A stretch of 64,000 nt of DNA from Chryseobacterium oranimense (lineage in GTDB: Bacteria > Bacteroidota > Bacteroidia > Flavobacteriales > Weeksellaceae), in assembly GCF_900129755.1 (NCBI RefSeq), contig NZ_FQWT01000001.1:806001-870000 (forward strand), in the 5' to 3' direction. The notes beneath the pieces were generated by a model that was given only the letters and a program-made list of their open reading frames with translations, did not search any database and was not told the DNA's origin. The position numbers were made by a program, and so were the translations under genes. This document shows positions 24,917-31,920 of the stretch, in pieces. Position 1 is the first letter of the stretch. Each line of letters opens with the position of its first letter.

Positions 24917-25483
24917 ATGGAAATTGCTTTCATTATATCATCGATATTATTGATCAGCTATTCACTACTGGCAGTATTTGATGGTGTATTCTTACACCTA
25001 TATAAATATCGCCTCTATCAACATGAAGAAAGTCGTTTTGAACATCTTACACATACAATAAGAGCCTTATTATTTACGGGTATTTTAATCTCTCTATTCA
25101 TCAATATTGAAAACAACAATTTGTTTTTATTAGGCTGCATTTTGATTGCAGTTGATATTATCACCTTGTTGGTCGATGCCTATGTTGAAAAAGATAGTAG
25201 AGCATTTATGGGAGGGTTGCCAAGATGGGAATATATTGTTCACCTTTTGGTAAATGGTTTCCACTTCGCGGCTATCGCTGTTTTTTTAGTGATTAAAATA
25301 AATATAAATGCTGATGGCATCAGTTTAACTGAAAATTTTCAGCAGATAGAAAACTATCAAACTTTCAAGATCATAGCATTGAATCTTTTACCGGGTGCAA
25401 TTATCATAAGCCTTTTGCATATTATGGTTTATAGTCCGAAATTCAATTATTACTTTAAAAAGATACAGCTCAAATGCTGTTAA
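24917..25483 (+). CDS. Membrane protein of ars locus, unknown family
   Basis: 188 residues, four to five hydrophobic helices (about 3-25, 50-66, 70-92, 110-130 and 150-172). The loop after helix 1 is His-rich (DGVFLHLYKYRLYQH...RFEHLTHTIR), and a VDAYVEKDSR segment sits between helices. The C-terminus ends KCC. I do not recognise the family. It starts five bases after arsR and shares its promoter, so it is regulated by arsenic. A metal-handling or electron-transfer membrane role is possible from the His/Cys content, which is inference. Confidence 0.6.
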   Translation: MEIAFIISSILLISYSLLAVFDGVFLHLYKYRLYQHEESRFEHLTHTIRALLFTGILISLFINIENNNLFLLGCILIAVDIITLLVDAYVEKDSRAFMGGLPRWEYIVHLLVNGFHFAAIAVFLVIKININADGISLTENFQQIENYQTFKIIALNLLPGAIIISLLHIMVYSPKFNYYFKKIQLKCC

Positions 25484-25498
25484 AAAAATTTGTCAACA

Positions 25499-25521
25499 AA
25501 TATCGCAATATTGCATTATAA
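25499..25521 (+). promoter_or_regulatory. Second copy of the ArsR operator, upstream of the ars operon
   Basis: AATATCGCAATATTGCA plus TTATAA, 21 of 23 bases identical to the element at 24553-24575. It lies 18 bases before the start of the DUF6428 gene and probably controls the six-gene unit 25540-30055. Confidence 0.75.
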
Positions 25522-25539
25522 CTATAAAATATTAAAACA

Positions 25540-26013
25540 ATGAAATTATCAGAAATCAAAGAAATTCTTCCAACATTAGAAAATGTTGAATTTCAGTTAG
25601 AAAATGGAACATTTGTACCTGAACATTTCCATGTTACAGAAGTTGGTCAGATCAATAAAAAGTTCATTGACTGTGGTGGTGTAATCCGTGACGAAAAAGC
25701 TGTAAACTTTCAGCTTTGGAATGCGGATGATTATGAACATCGTTTAAAACCAGGTAAGTTGTTAAACATTATCAGACTTTCTGAGGAGAAATTAGGAATC
25801 GAAGATTCGGAGATCGAAGTTGAATATCAAAGTGATACCATCGGTAAATATGATCTGGAGTTTAACGGAAAAACATTTGTGTTGAAAAGCAAAACAACAG
25901 CATGCCTTGCCCAGGACGCTTGTGGTATTCCATCAGAAAAGCAAAAGAAAAACCTTTCTGAGTTAACGGTAAATCAGAGCAATACATGTACACCCGGAGG
26001 TGGTTGTTGCTAA
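25540..26013 (+). CDS. DUF6428-family protein of ars operon
   Basis: 157 residues, soluble. The N-terminal segment (LENGTFVPEHFHVTEVG) and LWNADDYEHRLKP match DUF6428 proteins, which in flavobacteria accompany ars genes. Thiols are concentrated at the end: CLAQDAC and a CTPGGGCC terminus. An arsenite- or metal-binding role is likely from the Cys content, but it is not established. First gene after the second ArsR operator; 47 bases to arsO. Confidence 0.8.
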   Translation: MKLSEIKEILPTLENVEFQLENGTFVPEHFHVTEVGQINKKFIDCGGVIRDEKAVNFQLWNADDYEHRLKPGKLLNIIRLSEEKLGIEDSEIEVEYQSDTIGKYDLEFNGKTFVLKSKTTACLAQDACGIPSEKQKKNLSELTVNQSNTCTPGGGCC

Positions 26014-26060
26014 CTATCCGAAGAATGTAATATATAACTTCTAAACAGTATTAAAATCCG

Positions 26061-27122
26061 ATGGAAGAAATTTTTGATGTTATTGTTATTGGAGGGGGAC
26101 AGAGTGCCTTAGCTTGTGGATATTATCTGAGACGAGCAAAACTGAAATATATTATACTGGATAAACAGGCTGTTCCAGGTGGTGCATGGCTCCATACCTG
26201 GGATAGTCTGACTCTTTTTTCTCCCAGAGAATACAGTTCATTACCGGGTTGGCTAATGCCTAAATCTGAACATCAGTTTCCGCTAAGACAAGAAGTAATT
26301 GATTACTTGGGCAAGTATGAAGACCATTATCAACTGAATGTTCAAAGGAGTACTGAAGTTACTGAAATTAAAAAAAATGAAGGTTTATTTTACGTTCATA
26401 CTCTTCAAGGGATTTTTAAAACCAAAACAGTTATTTCAGCAACCGGAACTTGGGAGAATCCATTTATTCCAACGATTGATGGAATAGAAGATTATAAAGG
26501 TTTACAGATACATTCGGGAAAATATAAGAACCCTGAAAAATTTATCGGACTGAAAACATTAGTAGTAGGCGAAGGTAATTCAGGCGCACAGATTGTTGCA
26601 GAGCTTTCAAAAGTTACCACTGTAAAATGGTCAACCAAAAAGGAGCCTGAATTTTTACCTGATGATGTAGATGGTTATTATTTATTCACTGTTGCCTCTG
26701 CCCGATACAAGGCGGAAAAAGAAGGAAAACCGTTTGATTCATCGCAATACAATTTAGGTAATATCGTAATGGTTCCAACCGTTAAGGAGGCTAAACAAAG
26801 AGGCGTATTTGTATCAAGTGGTACATTCCATCAGCTATACGATAAAGGGGTAATCTGGTATAATGGTGAAAAAGAGGAATTTGATGCTATTATTTGGTGC
26901 ACAGGTTTCGGTTACAATACCTCTTATCTTAAATCACTTATAGAAACGGATGAAAAGGGCATTGCAAAAACTACAGAAAGCAAGTCCTTAGAAGTGACCG
27001 GACTATGGCTTGTAGGATATGGCAACTGGACTGGTTACGCCTCTGCAACATTAATAGGGGTAAACAGAATAGCAAAACAGACCATTGCTGAAATCGAAGA
27101 ATTTTTAAACCAACAAAACTAA
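26061..27122 (+). CDS. arsO: ArsO-type NAD(P)H-dependent flavin monooxygenase
   Basis: 353 residues. FAD-binding Rossmann motif near the N-terminus (VIVIGGGQSALACGYYLRR), a second NAD(P)H Rossmann motif mid-protein (VVGEGNSGAQIVAEL), and the ATG-like ATGTW segment of class B flavin monooxygenases. ArsO proteins are found in ars operons; as I recall their substrate is not settled (organoarsenicals have been proposed). Start chosen by Rossmann position. One base to the next gene, so cotranscribed. Confidence 0.88.
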   Translation: MEEIFDVIVIGGGQSALACGYYLRRAKLKYIILDKQAVPGGAWLHTWDSLTLFSPREYSSLPGWLMPKSEHQFPLRQEVIDYLGKYEDHYQLNVQRSTEVTEIKKNEGLFYVHTLQGIFKTKTVISATGTWENPFIPTIDGIEDYKGLQIHSGKYKNPEKFIGLKTLVVGEGNSGAQIVAELSKVTTVKWSTKKEPEFLPDDVDGYYLFTVASARYKAEKEGKPFDSSQYNLGNIVMVPTVKEAKQRGVFVSSGTFHQLYDKGVIWYNGEKEEFDAIIWCTGFGYNTSYLKSLIETDEKGIAKTTESKSLEVTGLWLVGYGNWTGYASATLIGVNRIAKQTIAEIEEFLNQQN

Positions 27123-27123
27123 A

Positions 27124-27897
27124 ATGAAAATTGCATTATTCAGTGATATTCACGCAAATTTACCGGCACTGGAAGCTTTCTTTAAAGATGTCGAATTCCG
27201 TGATCCGGATAGTATTTACTGTTTAGGAGATCTTGTAGGTTACAATATTTGGCCCAACGAGGTGGTCAATGAGATCCGGAAGAGGAAAATACCAACCATT
27301 GCCGGAAATTATGATTTTGGCATTGGGCGTATGAGCAACGAATGTGGTTGTGCCTATAAAACTGACGGTGAAAAAGACAATGGTAACATTTCCATTTCTT
27401 TTACAAACTCCATTATGATGGACGATGAACGCTCCTATCTGCGAACACTTCCTGCACACATCAAAGTTGAGTTCCAGCTTAATGAAGACAAATTAAATCT
27501 TCTATTAGTACATGGCAGCCCAAGAAAAATCAATGAATATCTGTTTGAAGACCGGGAGGAAAAAAGCATGCTCAGGATCATGGAGCAAGCGGATGCGGAT
27601 ATTATGTGTTTTGGACATACCCATAAGCCATATCATCGCATTTTAAATTCAGGTACTGAGGATCTTCCGCATTATCGCCATGCAGTTAATATCGGTTCTG
27701 TTGGAAAACCAAAAGATAATGATGTGCGGGGAGGCTATGTTATGTTAACGATCAATGACAATAGTTCTGTGCTTAATAAAGACAGTATCAAAGTTGAATT
27801 TATTCGATTTGATTATGATATTGAAAAAGCGGCACAAGCAGTTGAAAACAGCCCACTACCTAATGAATATGCAGAAAATTTAAGAAGAGGCTATTAA
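27124..27897 (+). CDS. Metallophosphoesterase in ars operon
   Basis: 257 residues. Calcineurin-like phosphoesterase with all metal motifs: Asp8-x-His10 (SDIHAN), GDLVGYN, GNYD, VHGSP and GHTHKP. A Cys-containing insertion lies after GNYD (ECGCAYKT). Such enzymes hydrolyse phosphomonoesters or cyclic nucleotides. Its presence within an ars operon (one base after arsO, 15 before the phosphatase-like gene) suggests a link to arsenate or organoarsenical metabolism, which is inference. Confidence 0.85.
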   Translation: MKIALFSDIHANLPALEAFFKDVEFRDPDSIYCLGDLVGYNIWPNEVVNEIRKRKIPTIAGNYDFGIGRMSNECGCAYKTDGEKDNGNISISFTNSIMMDDERSYLRTLPAHIKVEFQLNEDKLNLLLVHGSPRKINEYLFEDREEKSMLRIMEQADADIMCFGHTHKPYHRILNSGTEDLPHYRHAVNIGSVGKPKDNDVRGGYVMLTINDNSSVLNKDSIKVEFIRFDYDIEKAAQAVENSPLPNEYAENLRRGY

Positions 27898-27912
27898 TTT
27901 TAGAATTTAGAA

Positions 27913-28524
27913 ATGAACCAAACACTTGTAAAAAATATCGAAGCACTCTCAGCTGGTACGATATCAGAAGAACGAAAAATAGTTTTGCAACCTTTAGTTG
28001 ATTATGTGCAGAGGAAAATAGAAACTGACCAGACGATCCGTTTAAATTTCATCTGTACCCATAACAGTAGAAGAAGTCATTTATCGCAGATCTGGGCGCA
28101 GACTATGGCTTATCATTTTGACGTTAAGAACGTATATTGCTATTCAGGTGGCACTGAGGCAACAGCGATGTTTCCGAAAGTAGCAGAAACGTTAAGTAAC
28201 CAAGGTTTTCAGATCCAAAAACTTAGCGAGAACGAAAACCCTGTCTATGCAGTAAAGTACGCACAAAATGAAGCTGCTGTAATCTGTTTCTCCAAAGAAT
28301 ATAACAATGACTTTAATCCAAAAAATGAATTCGGAGCAATTATGACCTGTAATAATGCGGATGAAGGCTGTCCGATTGTGTTTGGAGCAGAGGATAGATT
28401 TCCAATAAAATACGATGATCCCAAAGCTTCTGACAATACCCCGGAACAAACTCAGGTCTACGCAGAAAGAAGTTTACAGATAGCATCAGAAATGCTTTAT
28501 GTCTTTTCACAATTAAAGAAATAA
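27913..28524 (+). CDS. ArsC-like low-molecular-weight phosphatase-fold protein
   Basis: 203 residues, longer than the usual 135-150-residue thioredoxin-type ArsC because of an N-terminal helical extension. P-loop CTHNSRR (Cys48 to Arg54, CX5R) matches the LMW phosphatase/ArsC active site. Additional Cys146 and Cys153 (MTCNNADEGCP) could form the relay disulfide seen in ArsC, and an Asp-Pro (YDDP, 168-170 region) follows. It probably reduces arsenate or acts as a phosphatase. One base to the GNAT gene. Confidence 0.82.
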   Translation: MNQTLVKNIEALSAGTISEERKIVLQPLVDYVQRKIETDQTIRLNFICTHNSRRSHLSQIWAQTMAYHFDVKNVYCYSGGTEATAMFPKVAETLSNQGFQIQKLSENENPVYAVKYAQNEAAVICFSKEYNNDFNPKNEFGAIMTCNNADEGCPIVFGAEDRFPIKYDDPKASDNTPEQTQVYAERSLQIASEMLYVFSQLKK

Positions 28525-28525
28525 T

Positions 28526-29017
28526 ATGGATATAATTTCATTTGGTAAAGAACAGTTTAGGGAAATTGCTGAAATCTATAGACAGGGCCTTGAAACTGGA
28601 AATGCGACTTTTGAAACCTCAGTTCCCAATTGGGAAGATTGGGACAAAAGTAAATTAGAGCATAGCCGTTTTGCTGCTGTCATTGACAATATCATAGTGG
28701 GATGGGCAGCGTTATCTGCGGTTAGTGATCGCTGTGTATATGGCGGAGTGGCTGAAGTGAGCATTTACATTTCCAATGACCACAAAGGAAAAGGAATAGG
28801 AAAAGCCCTGATGACAAAATTGATAACGGAAAGTGAGATCCATGGAATTTGGACATTACAAAGTGGAATGTTTCCAGAAAATGAAGCTCCAATAGCTCTT
28901 CATAAGAGTACGGGATTTAGAATAATAGGTCACCGTGAAAAAATCGGAAAGCTTGGAGATACCTGGCGTGACACAGTAATCATGGAAAGAAGAAGTAAAA
29001 CAATAGGATTAAATTAA
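28526..29017 (+). CDS. arsN: GNAT N-acetyltransferase, ArsN1-like
   Basis: 163 residues. GNAT fold with the acetyl-CoA loop (HKGKGIGKALMTKLI) and the phosphinothricin-acetyltransferase-type segments GNATFET, GWAAL, YGGVAEVSIY and ALHKSTGFR. In ars operons this family (ArsN1) acetylates arsinothricin, a glutamate analogue; phosphinothricin is the related substrate. Substrate here is inferred from context. Six bases to acr3. Confidence 0.82.
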   Translation: MDIISFGKEQFREIAEIYRQGLETGNATFETSVPNWEDWDKSKLEHSRFAAVIDNIIVGWAALSAVSDRCVYGGVAEVSIYISNDHKGKGIGKALMTKLITESEIHGIWTLQSGMFPENEAPIALHKSTGFRIIGHREKIGKLGDTWRDTVIMERRSKTIGLN

Positions 29018-29023
29018 AATAGT

Positions 29024-30055
29024 ATGCAACCAAAATTAAAATTTCTTGATAGATACCTAACCTTATGGATATTTCTTGCTATGGCCATCGGCGTGGGCTT
29101 AGGTTTCTTATTCCCTGGTATTTCAAAGGTAACAGATTCCTTATCCATGGGTACAACCAATATCCCATTAGCAATTGGATTGATCTTAATGATGTACCCT
29201 CCACTAGCTAAAGTGGACTATTCCCTTTTACCGACTGCCTTTAAGGATAAAAAGGTAATTAGTATTTCACTATTGCTAAATTGGGTTATAGGACCAATTT
29301 TAATGTTTGTTCTAGCCATTTTATTTTTGAGAAATGAGCCAGACTATATGATAGGATTAATCCTTATCGGATTAGCAAGATGTATCGCTATGGTCATCGT
29401 ATGGAATGATTTAGCAAAAGGAAATAGAGAATATGCTGCTCTTCTGGTAGCTTTAAACAGTATCTTTCAGGTATTTACCTACAGTTTTTTTGTCTGGTTA
29501 TTTATCAATGTTCTGCCTGGTAAATTAGGTCTTGCTAATTTCAATGTCAGCGTATCCATGAAAGATGTTACAGAAAGTGTACTTATTTATCTTGGTATTC
29601 CTTTTCTAGCCGGATTCTTAAGCAGATACATTCTAGTAAAGTCAAAAGGGATCGAATGGTATAATAGAAAATTTGTTCCAAGAATTTCCCCGATTACATT
29701 GTATGCTTTGTTATTCACGATTGTTTTAATGTTCAGCTTGAAAGGTGAAAAAATCGTAGAGCTTCCAATGGACGTAATCAAAGTTGCCATACCATTGATA
29801 ATCTATTTTATCCTAATGTTCTTCGTTAGTTTCTTTGTAAACAAATCCTTAAAAGTACCTTACGACAAAAATGCATCTATTGCCTTTACAGCGACAGGGA
29901 ATAATTTTGAGCTGGCCATAGCGGTTGCGATTGCTGTATTTGGTATTAATTCTCCACAAGCTTTTGTTGGTGTCATTGGACCTTTAGTGGAAGTTCCTGT
30001 ACTCATACTACTGGTCAGAGCAAGTCTGTGGCTGAAGAAAAAATACTATTCTTAA
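29024..30055 (+). CDS. acr3: Acr3 arsenite efflux permease
   Basis: 343 residues, ten predicted membrane helices. The conserved Cys120 ([17 protein letters not shown]) in helix 4 and the Glu in the [12 protein letters not shown] segment of helix 9 are the residues required for As(III) antiport in this family. Full length. Last gene of the ars operon, so efflux completes the pathway of reduction and extrusion. A strong stem-loop follows at 30114. Confidence 0.94.
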   Translation: MQPKLKFLDRYLTLWIFLAMAIGVGLGFLFPGISKVTDSLSMGTTNIPLAIGLILMMYPPLAKVDYSLLPTAFKDKKVISISLLLNWVIGPILMFVLAILFLRNEPDYMIGLILIGLARCIAMVIVWNDLAKGNREYAALLVALNSIFQVFTYSFFVWLFINVLPGKLGLANFNVSVSMKDVTESVLIYLGIPFLAGFLSRYILVKSKGIEWYNRKFVPRISPITLYALLFTIVLMFSLKGEKIVELPMDVIKVAIPLIIYFILMFFVSFFVNKSLKVPYDKNASIAFTATGNNFELAIAVAIAVFGINSPQAFVGVIGPLVEVPVLILLVRASLWLKKKYYS

Positions 30056-30113
30056 GATAATGCAATAAAATTCAGGGGTAGTAGTATAATCTAAAACCTT
30101 TTAAATAAATTAT

Positions 30114-30165
30114 AGGGAGGTCGATTTGGAACTGATAAGTTTTAAATCGACCTCCCTCTTTTTAA
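30114..30165 (+). terminator. Large stem-loop between acr3 and IS110 transposase genes
   Basis: Perfect 14-bp stem (AGGGAGGTCGATTT / AAATCGACCTCCCT) with a 16-base loop and a T-rich tail on the plus strand. The transposase stop codon lies at the end of the loop. It can terminate the ars operon; it might instead belong to the IS end. Confidence 0.7.
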
Positions 30166-31185
30166 TTTTATGGAATAATCTACAAATTGCGGATCATAAT
30201 ATGAATTATTTTTCCATAAAATAAAAGTCAACTCTAATAGTTTTCTTTGAATGGCCACAACAGCTTTCATTTTAATTCCATGCTTTGAAACTAATCTTAA
30301 AAAAATCTCTCTGAACCTTCCGTCGGTTCTGATTGCAGCTAGAGCAGGAAAATGCATTACCTTCCTTAAATAGCGATTACCCCGCTTGGAGATTCGGGGT
30401 TTCGATTTCACTGAAGTTCCAGACGTCTTTTCTTTTACATCCAATCCTGCATAGCTGACTAACTGTCGTTTATTTTTTATCAACTCAAAGCCATTTGTTT
30501 CGGCTATAATTGTTACAGCTGTTAGGCTTCCTATTCCCGGAATAGAAGATACTATTGTCATCTTATCCGCTAAAACGTGATCTCCTTTGATAAGTACAGC
30601 TATTTCTTCACGTATTTCTTTTTCCTGCAGATCTATTATGGATATTCTCTTTTTTGTTCTCTTCACTGAACTGGCATTTGAAGTTTCAGAAGTATGGTCA
30701 GCATGCAGTTGATTTTTTAACATTGTACGCTCCTGTATCAACTGTTCACGCTCTCGACAAAGTTGCTTCAAATCATTGTATATTTTTAAAGGAGGTTCCC
30801 AAACTTCCAATTGTCTTTCCAAACCAAATCTCGCAATGGCTTGTGATGCACTCTTGTCCGTTATCGTTTTTATGTCTAGTGTTCTCGAATAATTGCTGAT
30901 CTTATTCGGTAAAACGATACTGACTTGTTTTTTAACATTGTATAGATAGTATGCCAGGGATTCATGGTAAACACCTGTCGCTTCCATTACATACCGTATC
31001 TCTGTTGAGGTCGATGTCTGCTTATTGACCCACGATACAAGAGCTGAATAACCTTTTTTGGTATTTGCAAATACTTTATAAGCATAAACTTCTATACTGA
31101 GATGCTCATCCATTCGGCCAAGTGATACCACCAATTCGTTTTGTGCCACATCAATGCCTACCGTTTGTTTTAATAATACCTTCAT
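30142..31185 (-). mobile_element. IS110-family transposase
   Basis: 347 residues from the Met at 31185; an upstream Met at 31221 is less typical. N-terminal RuvC-like DEDD domain (QTVGIDVAQNELVVS), a central helical region and the C-terminal Transposase_20 domain (IPGIGSLTAVTIIAETNGF, then YAGLDVKEKTSGTS...RGNRYLRKV, with the catalytic Ser region). IS110 elements lack inverted-repeat ends and use a bridge RNA encoded in the non-coding end. Intact coding frame, so possibly active. It separates the metal cargo from the 31-39 kb region. Confidence 0.92.
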
Positions 31186-31459
31186 CTTATTTGTTTTAGA
31201 TAAGTGAAAACCTTTCGTCATCTTTTCTCCTGAGTGGATATACTGGCTATACGACTCTTGATAATGAGTGCATTCCTTACATTCTGTTCAGATTCTAAAA
31301 GGTAAAGAAGAGGAGGTAGTTTCTTTTCCCGAATATACCGTATGGCTATTTAAAGCAAAATCTACTCTCACTCTTCTTCACTTAGATTATAATTATACAA
31401 ACATAGGAGAAGCAAAAGAACGTCGGCTGATTAAAATATGTAGCTTTTAATTTCTTCCA
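31186..31459. other. IS110 non-coding end and possible gene remnant
   Basis: 274 bases upstream of the transposase. In IS110-group elements this side carries the bridge RNA, so the part next to the transposase start is the likely place; element boundaries were not found. Further right a plus-strand frame (31268-31450) encodes about 60 residues ending in KERRLIKICSF. It looks protein-like without a partner and may be the tail of a gene cut by the insertion. Confidence 0.35.
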
Positions 31460-31843
31460 TTATTCTATTTCGAGTTCAAAGTAGGTATCTTCCCAATTGA
31501 ATTTAGCCTTTAAAAATTCCCAGGCTCTATCAAGTACCATGTCCTCGTCCTGTCCAAGATTCTTCGCGTTACTTATAACAAAAAATCCCGTGTAATTTTC
31601 AGTCTTATATACAAAGTCCTTATGTCTTGATGTAAAATTTTGGGGCTCCCGTCCATTCATATACAGGAACTCGATCAGTGATTCGCTTTTTAGGTGATAG
31701 ACCCAGGTTCTTTCATCTTCAATATAGTACCCGTCCAGTAACGAGTCCGCCTTCTGGGACACAAGCTCACCGTCATTCTCGTAATCCTGAATGCTTTTTT
31801 CGCAAAAAAGAAATTCTGGTTGATGAAATTCAATGCTTTTCAT
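31460..31843 (-). CDS. Hypothetical protein downstream of the nuclease-NTPase gene
   Basis: 127 residues, soluble, acidic, with several Trp/Phe/Tyr (WVYHLKSE, FVYKTENYTGFFV, NWEDTYFELEIE at the end). Family not recognised. It lies 77 bases downstream of the 809-residue nuclease-NTPase gene on the same strand. It could be a partner or an independent gene. It also lies next to the IS110 element. Confidence 0.55.
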   Translation of the reverse strand: MKSIEFHQPEFLFCEKSIQDYENDGELVSQKADSLLDGYYIEDERTWVYHLKSESLIEFLYMNGREPQNFTSRHKDFVYKTENYTGFFVISNAKNLGQDEDMVLDRAWEFLKAKFNWEDTYFELEIE

Positions 31844-31920
31844 GATAGATGTCCTTGATTGTTATGATCTAATATACGATTATTTTTTTGCTGCTTCAAT
31901 TTGATATTCCTTGTTATATT

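Noticed and set aside
27223..27459. Minus-strand frame inside the metallophosphoesterase gene
   Set aside because: Antisense of conserved catalytic motifs; no family or promoter.
30142..31459. Search for IS-type terminal inverted repeats and target duplication
   Set aside because: None seen; IS110 elements usually lack them, so exact ends are not claimed.
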